Below are positions 27,050-36,771 of a stretch of 64,000 nucleotides of DNA, one piece after another. The translations under genes were made by a program, and so were the position numbers. Numbering within the stretch: position 1 is the stretch's first letter; each line of letters starts with the position of its first letter. Below the pieces are notes generated by a model. The model saw only the letters and a program-made list of their open reading frames with translations. It was not told the origin of the DNA and did no database searches. Source of the stretch: Streptomyces sulphureus DSM 40104 (GTDB taxonomy: Bacteria > Actinomycetota > Actinomycetes > Streptomycetales > Streptomycetaceae); the NCBI RefSeq assembly GCF_000381025.1, contig NZ_KB905820.1, positions 62,001 to 126,000 on the forward strand. The letters run 5' to 3'.

Positions 27050-27070
27050 GTTGCGTCTACTCTGCTCAAC
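27050..27070. promoter_or_regulatory. HAIR-like HspR operator of clpB
   Basis: GTTGCGT-N7-GCTCAAC matches the HAIR consensus CTTGAGT-N7-ACTCAAG at 10 of 14 arm positions with exact 7-base spacing. It lies 105-125 bases before the clpB start. Confidence 0.65.
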
Positions 27071-27189
27071 TCTGCGGCGACACTTTTCCTTCCCGGGGAG
27101 AAGGGGTTGTCGCTTCGCTCTCGGTGAACTCTCGGACGTCTGCCCGCAGAAGAGCGGAAGGCCGCCCCGCAAACGGGCGGGAAGCCGCC

Positions 27190-27215
27190 GGGACGGCCGG
27201 AGGCTCGGCCGCCCC
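27190..27215. terminator. Terminator of the dnaK operon
   Basis: GGGaCGGCCG / CGGCCGcCCC (one mismatch), 6-base loop, just beyond the hspR stop on the - strand. Confidence 0.6.
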
Positions 27216-27231
27216 GGTGTACGCGCGTCCG

Positions 27232-27705
27232 CTAGCGGTTGCCGCCGCGCTTCGGGCGCCAGACGACGAGGGCGCTCGAGGAGTGGACGTCCTCGTACGG
27301 CACGAGGTCGCGCCGGTAGGAGGCGTGCACCTGGGCCTCGCGCTGCTGCATCGCGACGGCCGCGCCCTCGACCGCCTGCTGGAGCTCGGCGACCCGCGAC
27401 TGCAACGCCGCCACCTGCTGCTCCAACTCGATGATGCGCTTGATGCCGGCGAGGTTGATCCCCTCGTCCTGGCTCAACCGCTGTACCTCGCGCAGGAGGT
27501 CGATGTCCCGCGCCGAGTACCGACGCCCCCGGCCCGGTGTCCGGTCGGGGGAGACCAGGCCGAGGCGGTCGTACTGCCGCAGCGTCTGCGGGTGCAGGCC
27601 GGAGAGCTGGGCGGCGACCGAAATGACGTAGACCGGCGAATCCTCGGTCAGCTCGTACGCAGGGCCGCCGGTGAAGTGCTGCCTTCGTCCGCCTCGGCCG
27701 TCCAC
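27232..27705 (-). CDS. hspR: Heat-shock repressor HspR
   Basis: 157 residues, MerR-family repressor. GTG start one base after the dnaJ stop with GGGAG upstream. The HTH (about 22-90) reads VYVISVAAQLSGLHPQTLRQYDRLGLVSPDRTPGRGRRYS, the HspR hallmark, followed by INLAGIKRIIELEQQVAALQSRVAELQ, a coiled coil for dimerisation. The C-terminus is hydrophobic and ends in a basic KRGGNR tail. In Streptomyces HspR binds HAIR sites with DnaK as co-repressor. Such sites lie before dnaK (two) and clpB (one) here, so this last gene of the operon represses the operon and clpB. Confidence 0.97.
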   Translation of the reverse strand: MDGRGGRRQHFTGGPAYELTEDSPVYVISVAAQLSGLHPQTLRQYDRLGLVSPDRTPGRGRRYSARDIDLLREVQRLSQDEGINLAGIKRIIELEQQVAALQSRVAELQQAVEGAAVAMQQREAQVHASYRRDLVPYEDVHSSSALVVWRPKRGGNR

Positions 27706-27706
27706 T

Positions 27707-28897
27707 TCAGTCTCCCTTCGCTGCCTCGAAGAGCGCTGCCCGCGGGTTCTCTTCCGCGGTCGCCTCACGGTAGGACTCCAGGGTCTTCCTGGCCTCCTCG
27801 CCCAACTCCCGCGGCACCGCGATGTCGACGGTGACGAGCAGGTCGCCACGGGAACCGTCCTTGCGCGTCGCCCCCTTGCCGCGCGCCCGCATCGTGCGGC
27901 CCGACGGGGTGCCCGCCGGGATGCGCAGCTTCACGGGCGGCCCGCCGAGGGTCGGCACCGAGACCTCACCGCCGAGCGCGGCCTCCGCGAAGGTGACCGG
28001 CACCGTCACGGTGAGGTTGTCGCCCTTGCGCCCGAAGACCGGGTGCGCGTCGACGTGCACGACGACGTAGAGGTCGCCGTTGGGTCCGCCCCGCTCCCCC
28101 GGCGCGCCCTTGCCGCGCAGGCGGATGCGTTGGTTGTCGCTGACGCCTGCCGGGATGCGCACCTGCATCGTGCGTGAACTCGTCGCCCGCCCGGAGCCCT
28201 TGCAGGTGTCGCACGGGTCCTCGGCGATGAGGCCGCGGCCCTTGCAGTCGACGCACGGGTCGGTGAGCGAGAAGCCACCGCCGCCGCCCCTGCTGACCTG
28301 CCCGGTGCCGACACAGGTCGGGCAGACCCGGGGGGTGCCGTTCTTGTCGCCCGTGCCCGAACACGCCTTGCACGCCGCGCTGCTGGACATCCGCAACGGC
28401 ACCGTCGCGCCGTCGACGGCCTCGGTGAAGCTCAGCGTCACCTCGGACTCGACGTCCTGCCCGCGCCGCGGCTGGGTGCGGGTGCCGGCGCCGCCGCGGT
28501 TGAAGAGTCCGCCGAAGACGTCCCCGAGACCGCCGCCGAAGCCGCCGGCTCCGCCCTGCTGCCCCGGCTGCGTGCCGCCGAAGAGGTCGCCGAGGTCGAA
28601 GTTGTAACTCCCCGCGCCCTGGCCGGCGCCCTGGCCCGGGCGACCGCGGAAGCCGCCGTTGCCGAAGAGGGCGCGCGCCTCGTCGTACTCCTTGCGGCGC
28701 TTGGCGTCGCCGAGTACGTCGTACGCCTCGGAGGCGTCCTTGAACCGCTCCTCCGCCTTCGCGTCACCGCGGTTGGCGTCGGGGTGGTTCTCCCGCGCGA
28801 GCTTCCGGTACGCCTTCTTGATCTCGGCCTCTGTGGCGTCCCGAGGGACGCCGAGGACCTTGTAGTAGTCCTTCTCGATGAAGTCCTTGGTGCTCAT
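27707..28897 (-). CDS. dnaJ: Chaperone DnaJ
   Basis: 396 residues, co-chaperone that stimulates DnaK ATPase. J domain at about 9-75 with the HPD motif in ENHPDANRGD; a Gly/Phe-rich segment (about 85-150, FGNGGFRGRPGQ, LFGGTQPG); four zinc CxxCxGxG repeats from about 185 (CKACSGTG, CPTCVGTG, CVDCKGRG, CDTCKGSG); then the C-terminal substrate domains. ATG start with GGAGG about 13 bases upstream. Third gene of the operon, 45 bases after grpE and one base before hspR. Confidence 0.97.
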   Translation of the reverse strand: MSTKDFIEKDYYKVLGVPRDATEAEIKKAYRKLARENHPDANRGDAKAEERFKDASEAYDVLGDAKRRKEYDEARALFGNGGFRGRPGQGAGQGAGSYNFDLGDLFGGTQPGQQGGAGGFGGGLGDVFGGLFNRGGAGTRTQPRRGQDVESEVTLSFTEAVDGATVPLRMSSSAACKACSGTGDKNGTPRVCPTCVGTGQVSRGGGGGFSLTDPCVDCKGRGLIAEDPCDTCKGSGRATSSRTMQVRIPAGVSDNQRIRLRGKGAPGERGGPNGDLYVVVHVDAHPVFGRKGDNLTVTVPVTFAEAALGGEVSVPTLGGPPVKLRIPAGTPSGRTMRARGKGATRKDGSRGDLLVTVDIAVPRELGEEARKTLESYREATAEENPRAALFEAAKGD

Positions 28898-28942
28898 CCC
28901 CGACGTCCCTCCTCCCGGCTCAGCCTGTGGCACGGGCTGCGG

Positions 28943-29655
28943 TCAGCCCTCCTCGGGCCCACCCGACTCCTCTTCCTCCGCGCGCTCGCCCTCGGCAGCA
29001 CCCGCCGACTGCTGTGCGCCCGGCTGCGGTTCGGCGACACCCACCCTGGCGGGGCGGATCGTACGCTCGCCGATTCGGTACCCCGGCTGCAGGATCTGCA
29101 CGCACGTCGTCTCCGTGACGTCCGGGGAGTACGAGTGCATCAGCGCCTCGTGGACCGTCGGGTCGAAGGGTTCGCCCTCCTTGCCGAACTGCATCAGGCC
29201 CATCTTGGCCGCCACGGTCTCCAGCGACTCGGCGACCTGCTTGAAGCCGCCGACGAGTTCGCCGTGGTCCCGTGCCCTGCCGATGTCGTCGAGGACCGGG
29301 AGCAGCTCGGTGAGCAGGTTGGCGACCGCGGTCTCCTTCACCGCGGCGCGGTCCCGCTCGACCCTGCGGCGGTAGTTCTGGAACTCCGCCTGGAGCCGCT
29401 GGAGGTCCTGGGTGCGCTCGTTGAGCGCCGTGCGGACCTGGTCCAGTTGGGCCGTGAGTGCCGCGGCCTCCTGCGCCTCCGGGCTCTGCGGCGCCTCCTG
29501 CTCGGGAGCTGCCTCGCCTGCTGTGTTCGTTTCCCCGTCCTGCCCGGGGCCGGCCCCGGCGGTGGGCGCCGGGGTCTCGTGCTCGTCCGGCTGCGCCGGT
29601 CCGGGCTCGGCGGGGACGTCGGGCTCCTTCTTGTCGAAGCCCGGACTCTCCTCCG

Positions 29656-29659
<4 letters not shown>
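28943..29659 (-). CDS. grpE: Nucleotide exchange factor GrpE
   Basis: 238 residues, releases ADP from DnaK. Disordered acidic N-terminus (1-70), then the long coiled coil (about 70-130, QLDQVRTALNERTQDLQRL, NYRRRVERDRA), then the beta domain (TVHEALMHSYSPDVTETTCV, LQPGYRIGERTIRPARVGV). The GTG start overlaps the dnaK stop by four bases (GTGA), indicating coupled translation. The last ~30 residues are an acidic Gln/Glu/Gly tail. Heat induced through the dnaK promoter. Confidence 0.97.
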
Positions 29660-31527
<1,868 letters not shown>

Positions 31528-31548
31528 TTCGGGTTCCTCCATGAATCT

Positions 31549-31569
31549 GTTGAGTGAAGCTGACTCAAG
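31549..31569. promoter_or_regulatory. HAIR operator 1 of the dnaK operon
   Basis: GTTGAGT-N7-ACTCAAG (+ strand) matches the HAIR consensus CTTGAGT-N7-ACTCAAG at 13 of 14 arm positions. It lies 22 bases before the dnaK start, where HspR would block transcription. Confidence 0.92.
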
Positions 31570-31600
31570 AGTGCCTTACTACGAGCCGTGCGTCAAAAGA

Positions 31601-31621
31601 CATGAGCGCAGGACGCTCAAC
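31601..31621. promoter_or_regulatory. HAIR operator 2 of the dnaK operon
   Basis: CATGAGC-N7-GCTCAAC matches the HAIR consensus at 10 of 14 arm positions with exact 7-base spacing. It lies 52 bases further upstream than operator 1. A TTGACG string on the - strand (complement of 31591-31596) lies between them and may be the -35. Confidence 0.7.
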
Positions 31622-31773
31622 CCTCTTGTGGCCCACCTACGCAGGGGCAAGGGAAGACCGCGCACGGTCATTGCGCACGATGGCGTGAAGACCCGGCACG
31701 AGCGACGCAGATCACCGCTCGGCCGCCTACTGTGCGCAGGAGCGAGTGAGTAGTCTCGACGGGATGGGTTAAG

Positions 31774-31787
31774 TTACTGCTTAGTAA
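31774..31787. promoter_or_regulatory. Palindrome TTACT-N4-AGTAA before the EtfD-like gene
   Basis: A perfect 5+4+5 inverted repeat 88 bases before the start, the same design as CTACT-N4-AGTAG at 2741. Probably the site of a TetR or GntR regulator of fatty-acid genes; this is inference. Confidence 0.4.
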
Positions 31788-31875
31788 GTGCAGTTCAGGG
31801 TGCGGCCGCCGACCGCTCACGTGCACCCCGAAAGCTCGCCCGAAGCACCCGCTCTCGAGGCCCGAGGAGCCGTCC

Positions 31876-34179
31876 ATGCAACTCGCCGCGATCATCGTGT
31901 CGTTGGTACTCGCCGTGGTGGGCGTCGCGTTGTTCGCCCGTGCCATCGCGCAGATCTTCCAGGCCGTACGGCTGGGGCAACCAGTACCAGCGGGCTCGCG
32001 CACGGACGAGCCGTGGCAGCGCACCGTCACCCTCCTCCGGGAGTTCCTCGGGCACACGCGGATGAACCGGTGGGGGATCGTGGGCGTCGCCCACTGGTTC
32101 GTCGCCGTCGGCTTCCTGACGCTGGTGCTCACGCTCATCAACGCGCTCGGCCAGCTCTTCAAGGCGGACTGGCTGCTGCCGGTCCTCGGGAGCTGGCTGC
32201 CGTACGAGCTCTTCATCGAGTTCATCGGCACGATGACGACACTCGGCATCCTCACCCTGATCGTCATCCGGCAGCTCAACCGCCCCGGGAAGGCCGAGCG
32301 CAAGTCCCGCTTCGCCGGCTCCAAGACCGGCCAGGCGTACTTCGTCGAGGCCGTCATCCTGATCATCGGCGTCTGCATCATGCTGCTGCGCGGACTGGAG
32401 GGCGCCCTCCACCACGTCGACGGGTACACGGCGGCGTACTTCCTCTCCTACCCGCTCGTCGCCGCCTTCGACGGGCTGAGCACGGGGGCGCTCCAGAACC
32501 TCGTCTACCTCGTCGCGATGGTGAAGATCGGCACCTCCTTCGTCTGGATGATCACGGTCGCGCTGAAGACCAACATGGGCGTGGCCTGGCACCGGTTCCT
32601 CGCCTTCCCCAACATCTGGTTCAAGCGCGAGGCCCGCGGCGGGAACGCGCTGGGCGAGCTCCAGCCGATGACCTCGGGCGGCAAGGAGATCGACTTCGAG
32701 ACCGCGCTCGACGAGGACAACGAAGAAGAGGTCCGGTTCGGCGTCTCGGCCGTCGAGGACTTCTCCTGGAAGGGCCTGCTCGACTTCTCGACGTGCACCG
32801 AGTGCGGCCGCTGCCAGTCGCAGTGCCCGGCCTGGAACACCGGCAAGCCGCTCTCGCCGAAGCTGCTGATCATGTCGCTGCGCGACCACGCGCACGCCAA
32901 GGCGCCCTACCTCCTCGCCGGCGGCGGCAAGACCATGGAGGGCGAGGAGAAGGCCACGGCCGAGCAGTTGGCGGACGTGCCGCAGTCCGCGCTGGACGAG
33001 GCCGAACGTCCGCTCATCGGCACCGCCGAGGAGGGCGGCGTCATCGACCCGGACGTGCTGTGGTCGTGCACGACCTGCGGTGCGTGCGTCGAGCAGTGCC
33101 CCGTCGACATCGAGCACGTCGACCACATCGTCGACATGCGCCGCTACCAGGTGATGATCGAGTCCGCGTTCCCCTCCGAGGCCGGGACGATGCTCAAGAA
33201 CCTGGAGAAGAAGGGCAACCCCTGGGGGTTGGCGAAGAAGCAGCGGCTGGAGTGGACGAAGGAGCTCGATTTCGAGGTGCCGGTCGTCGGCAAGACGATC
33301 GAGGACCTCACCGAGGTCGAGTACCTCTACTGGGTCGGCTGCGCCGGCGCCCTGGAGGACCGTGCGAAGAAGACGACCAAGGCGTTCGCCGAGCTGCTGC
33401 ACATCGCCGGCGTCGACTTCGCGATCATGGGCGGCGACGAGAAGTGCACCGGCGACTCCGCACGCCGCCTCGGCAACGAGTTCCTCTTCCAGCAGCTCGG
33501 CGAGGAGAACGTCGCCAACCTCAACGCGGCCTTCGGGGAGGACGACTCCGCGGAGGAAGGCGGGGACGCCTCCACCAAGAAGCCCAAGGCGTCCAAGAAG
33601 ATCGTGGCGACCTGCCCGCACTGCTTCAACACCCTGGCGAACGAGTACCCGCAGCTCGGTGGCGAGTACGAGGTCATCCACCACACCCAGCTTCTCCAAC
33701 ACCTCGTCGACGAGGGCAGGTTGGTGCCCGTCACCCCCGTCGAGGGACTGATCACCTACCACGACCCCTGCTACCTCGGCCGGCACAACAAGGTCTACAC
33801 GCCCCCGCGCGAGATCATCGCGAAGGTGCCGGGGCTGAGGAGCGAGGAGATGCACCGCCACAAGGAGCGCGGCTTCTGCTGCGGTGCCGGCGGCGCCCGG
33901 ATGTGGATGGAGGAGCGCATCGGCAAGCGCATCAACAACGAACGCGTCGACGAAGCCCTCTCCCTCGACCCGGACATCGTCTCCACCGCCTGCCCGTTCT
34001 GCCTCGTGATGCTCACCGACTCCGTCAACGGCAAGAAGAACGACGGAGCAGCCAAGGAGGACCTCCAGGTCGTGGACGTCGCCCAGCTCCTCCTCGACTC
34101 CGTCAAGGCACCCACCGACCCGGCAGGCGACGAGGACCCGGCCGGCGCACCCGAGCCCGAGCCGACGCCGGCCGGCTGA
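31876..34179 (+). CDS. Membrane iron-sulfur protein, EtfD-like ETF:menaquinone oxidoreductase
   Basis: 767 residues. Residues 1-240 carry about five transmembrane helices of the NarI/cytochrome-b type (AAIIVSLVLAVVGVALF, GTMTTLGILTLIVIRQL) with His pairs. Two 4Fe-4S motifs follow (CTECGRCQSQCP near 310 and CTTCGACVEQCPVD near 400). Two CCG domains are in the C-terminal half (CPHCFNTL, YHDPCYLGRHN, GFCCGAGGARMW, CPFCLVML). This is the architecture of mycobacterial EtfD (Rv0338c), which passes electrons from acyl-CoA dehydrogenases via ETF to menaquinone. GAGGAG seven bases before the ATG. It is divergent from dnaK and monocistronic, with a textbook terminator. Confidence 0.88.
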   Translation: MQLAAIIVSLVLAVVGVALFARAIAQIFQAVRLGQPVPAGSRTDEPWQRTVTLLREFLGHTRMNRWGIVGVAHWFVAVGFLTLVLTLINALGQLFKADWLLPVLGSWLPYELFIEFIGTMTTLGILTLIVIRQLNRPGKAERKSRFAGSKTGQAYFVEAVILIIGVCIMLLRGLEGALHHVDGYTAAYFLSYPLVAAFDGLSTGALQNLVYLVAMVKIGTSFVWMITVALKTNMGVAWHRFLAFPNIWFKREARGGNALGELQPMTSGGKEIDFETALDEDNEEEVRFGVSAVEDFSWKGLLDFSTCTECGRCQSQCPAWNTGKPLSPKLLIMSLRDHAHAKAPYLLAGGGKTMEGEEKATAEQLADVPQSALDEAERPLIGTAEEGGVIDPDVLWSCTTCGACVEQCPVDIEHVDHIVDMRRYQVMIESAFPSEAGTMLKNLEKKGNPWGLAKKQRLEWTKELDFEVPVVGKTIEDLTEVEYLYWVGCAGALEDRAKKTTKAFAELLHIAGVDFAIMGGDEKCTGDSARRLGNEFLFQQLGEENVANLNAAFGEDDSAEEGGDASTKKPKASKKIVATCPHCFNTLANEYPQLGGEYEVIHHTQLLQHLVDEGRLVPVTPVEGLITYHDPCYLGRHNKVYTPPREIIAKVPGLRSEEMHRHKERGFCCGAGGARMWMEERIGKRINNERVDEALSLDPDIVSTACPFCLVMLTDSVNGKKNDGAAKEDLQVVDVAQLLLDSVKAPTDPAGDEDPAGAPEPEPTPAG

Positions 34180-34203
34180 CGCCCGCTGCGGCGCCTGAAC
34201 GGA

Positions 34204-34240
34204 CCGTGGCCGGAACCGTCTTCTACGGTTCCGGCCACGG
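34204..34240 (+). terminator. Intrinsic terminator
   Basis: CCGTGGCCGGAACCG / CGGTTCCGGCCACGG, perfect 15-bp stem, 7-base loop, followed by CTCTTTCTT. It ends the EtfD-like transcript. Confidence 0.92.
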
Positions 34241-34380
34241 CTCTTTCTTGTAGCAGCGTGGCCAGATCCGATCAGTATGTGTGCAGCTCACGCCAATCCC
34301 CGACCGTGGGATACCGACAGCCGCGCCCCGCGCCTAGCCTCCCCTCAGCGAAGCCGCAACAGCGCGAGGAGGCGACCGAA

Positions 34381-35289
34381 GTGGCGGACCACCCAGGTTG
34401 CGACGTCCGTACCATCCCGGTCCAGCGGATACGCCCGGGCGACCACGCCTTCGCGGCGTACCGCGACGAGGCGGCGAAGTGGGCGCTGCTCGGCGCGTTC
34501 GTCCACCACGGCCTCGCCGAGGGCGAGAAGGTGCTCGCCCTGCTCGACCCCGCCGTCACGGCGGACGAGCTCCTCGACCGGCTCGGCCCCGAGAGCGGCA
34601 ACCTCCGACGGGCCTGGGGCAGCGGCCAGTTGGAGCTCACCTCGATGCGCGCGCTGCTCCACCCGCACCGCCGGTTCACCGCCGCGCGGCAGTGGCAGCG
34701 GCTCGCCGAGGAGTCCCGACTCGCCGTCACACAGGGCTACTCCGCCGCCCGCGCCTACATCGACATGGTCTGGGTCGCCGACCTCGGCATCGAGGCGGCC
34801 GACGTCGCCGCATACGAGCACGGCGCGCGGCAGCTCTTCACCGGGCACCCCTACAGCGAGGTCTGCGCGTACGACGTCAACGCCTTCGCGCCCGAAGTCC
34901 TCAGCGCCGCCCACGAGTTGCACCCGGTCCACCTCCTCGGCGATATCGGGACTCTCCTCGCCACGCACGCCGCGACGGACACCGGCGACCCGGCCGTCCG
35001 CCTCGTCGGCGAAGCCGACATCGCGACGGCGGAGGAGTTCGCCGCCGCCCTGCACACCGCCTTCGCGCGGCGCGAGCAGCACCCCGCGCCGCGCCTCCAC
35101 GTCGACCTCACCGGGCTGCACTTCCTCGGCGCCGGCTGCGCCGCGCTGCTGCTGCGGCTCGCCTCCACCGCGGGGGCCGTCGACGTGGTGTGCACGACGA
35201 TCCAGGACCGCATCCTGCGCCGGCTCGGTGCCGCCGGAATCCCCTCGCTGACCCTGCGCACCGCGCACGGAGAGGAGCGCCGATGCTGA
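34381..35289 (+). CDS. MEDS-domain / STAS-domain regulator
   Basis: 302 residues from a GTG with GAGGAGG eight bases upstream. Residues 15-190 fit the MEDS (DcmR-type sensory) domain: GDHAFAAYRDEAAKWALLGAFVHHGL, then DPAVTADELLDRLG and the helix around GYSAARAYIDMVWVADLG. The C-terminal ~100 residues are STAS-like (VRLVGEADIATAEEFAAALH, LHVDLTGLHFLGAGCAALLL), as in anti-sigma-factor antagonists, with Thr in place of the usual phospho-Ser. It overlaps the next gene, an RsbW-like kinase, by seven bases. The pair looks like a partner-switch module; the target sigma factor is not in this window. Confidence 0.85.
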   Translation: MADHPGCDVRTIPVQRIRPGDHAFAAYRDEAAKWALLGAFVHHGLAEGEKVLALLDPAVTADELLDRLGPESGNLRRAWGSGQLELTSMRALLHPHRRFTAARQWQRLAEESRLAVTQGYSAARAYIDMVWVADLGIEAADVAAYEHGARQLFTGHPYSEVCAYDVNAFAPEVLSAAHELHPVHLLGDIGTLLATHAATDTGDPAVRLVGEADIATAEEFAAALHTAFARREQHPAPRLHVDLTGLHFLGAGCAALLLRLASTAGAVDVVCTTIQDRILRRLGAAGIPSLTLRTAHGEERRC

Positions 35290-35747
35290 CACCCGAACTC
35301 CTCTGCCGCCTCCACTTCACCCTCCGCGACCTGCCGCGCGTCCGTATCGAGGTCGACAGCTGCGCCGCGTGGGCCGGCCTCGACGAGCCGCGGCGCGGGG
35401 AGTTCGTCGTCGCCGTGGACGCCGTCGCGGCCAACGCCGTCGAGCACGCGGGCGGCGAAGGACGGCTGCTGCTGCGGCAGTTGGGGGACGAGCTGGAGTG
35501 CCAGGTGACGGACTCGGGGCCCGGATTCACGGAGGACGTGATCCCCGAGGTGCTGCCGGGGCTCGACGGCGCGTCGACGGGACGCGGCCTGTGGCTCGCC
35601 CGCCTCGTCACCGACGGCCTCACCATCGCCCCGGCCGCGAACGCCACCGGCTGGCCACGCGGCGGCGAAGAGCCGACGGGCTCCGTCGTCACCCTCGTGA
35701 TGCGCCTTCCGGGCGGCGAGCGGGAGCGCGGACGGGACGGCGAGTGA
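35283..35747 (+). CDS. RsbW-like ATP-binding anti-sigma protein
   Basis: 154 residues, a stand-alone HATPase_c domain. The N box is VAVDAVAANAVEHAGGEG, the G1 box VTDSGPGF and the G2 region GRGLWLARLVTDGL. Proteins of this kind phosphorylate a STAS partner and hold or release a sigma factor. The ATG overlaps the upstream MEDS/STAS gene (ATGCTGA) and has GGAGAGGAG upstream, so the two are coupled. The C-terminus is a charged RERGRDGE tail. Confidence 0.88.
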   Translation: MLTPELLCRLHFTLRDLPRVRIEVDSCAAWAGLDEPRRGEFVVAVDAVAANAVEHAGGEGRLLLRQLGDELECQVTDSGPGFTEDVIPEVLPGLDGASTGRGLWLARLVTDGLTIAPAANATGWPRGGEEPTGSVVTLVMRLPGGERERGRDGE

Positions 35748-35850
35748 GCCGGGGCGGCCGACCGGCGGGATGTCACAGGTCAGCAGCGATATCCGGCCTC
35801 GTCTCCGCTGGACGGCCTCGGCCGCCGTACGACGCGGTACGTTCGGGGGC

Positions 35851-36711
35851 GTGGCTGGTTTCAGGAGCGGACGGGGCCGGGATTCGGGCTCCGCACAAGG
35901 GCGTCAGTACCCCCAGCAGCAGTACCCGTACGGGCAGCAGCAACCCCCGTACGGGCAGCAACCAGCGCCCGGCGCCTGGCCGCAGGCCGGCCAGGGGCAG
36001 TACCAGGGCCCGCCGCAGCCGCCGGGCGGCCCCGGTCAGCCCGAGTACTTCGGCCCCCCGCAGGGCGGCGACCCGTACGCCAACTCCCCAGGCCACACCC
36101 AGTCGTTCAGCGTCCAGGACCCGTACGGGCAGGGCGGCTACCACGACGGCGTTCCCGAGCCGCCGCCCGGTCCGCGGTTGTCCTGGAAGGAGCTGCTGAG
36201 CGGCATCGTCCTGCGGCCCAACCGCACCTTCTGGCAGATGCGCGACTACCCGGTCTGGGGCCCCGCGCTCCTCGTCACCTTCCTCTACGGCCTCCTCGCG
36301 GTCTTCGGCTTCGACAAGGCCCGCGAGGACGCCATCAACACGACGATCTCCAGCGCCATCCCGTACGTCCTCACCACGGGCATCGCGATGGTCGTCGCAG
36401 GGCTGCTGCTCGGCATCGTCACACACACCCTCGCCCGGCAGCTCGGCGGCGTCGGCTCGTGGGCGCCGACCGTCGGCCTCTCGATGCTGATCATGTCGCT
36501 GACGGACGCGCCGCGGCTCGTCTTCGCGCTCTTCCTCGGCGGCGACGCCTCGCTGGTGCAGTTGATCGGCTGGCTCACCTGGATTGCGTCGGGCGTCCTC
36601 TTCACCTCGATGGTGAGCCGCTCGCACGACCTGCCCTGGCTCAAGGCGCTCGGCGCCTCGGCCATCCAACTCCTCGCGCTGCTCTTCCTGATCAAGCTCG
36701 GCACCTTCTGA
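35851..36711 (+). CDS. Yip1-domain membrane protein with Gln/Pro/Gly-rich N-terminus
   Basis: 286 residues. Residues 1-105 are a low-complexity cytoplasmic tail rich in Gln, Pro, Gly and Tyr (QQQYPYGQQQPPYGQQ). From about 110 comes a Yip1-type domain (LSGIVLRPNRTFWQMRD, then five transmembrane helices, for example ALLVTFLYGLLAVFGF and VLTTGIAMVVAGLLLGIV). GTG start; GGGGGC lies just upstream. Function unknown; Yip1 domains often scaffold membrane proteins. It is separated from the RsbW-like gene by about 100 bases. Confidence 0.8.
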   Translation: MAGFRSGRGRDSGSAQGRQYPQQQYPYGQQQPPYGQQPAPGAWPQAGQGQYQGPPQPPGGPGQPEYFGPPQGGDPYANSPGHTQSFSVQDPYGQGGYHDGVPEPPPGPRLSWKELLSGIVLRPNRTFWQMRDYPVWGPALLVTFLYGLLAVFGFDKAREDAINTTISSAIPYVLTTGIAMVVAGLLLGIVTHTLARQLGGVGSWAPTVGLSMLIMSLTDAPRLVFALFLGGDASLVQLIGWLTWIASGVLFTSMVSRSHDLPWLKALGASAIQLLALLFLIKLGTF

Positions 36712-36724
36712 CGCCGACCCCGCA

Positions 36725-36757
36725 GCCGGGGCCCCGCCGCCATGGCGGGGCCCCGGC
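36725..36757. terminator. Bidirectional terminator
   Basis: GCCGGGGCCCCGCC / GGCGGGGCCCCGGC, perfect 14-bp stem, 5-base loop, between convergent genes. Confidence 0.85.
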
Positions 36758-36771
36758 GCGTGGGGGGTGGT

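Noticed and set aside
24030..27434. 1134-codon + strand frame across clpB
   Set aside because: Mirror of the real clpB coding strand in a high-GC genome; no domain or start signal.
31625..31651. Third HAIR site before dnaK
   Set aside because: CTTGTGG and GGGCAAG are 13 bases apart instead of 7 and match poorly.
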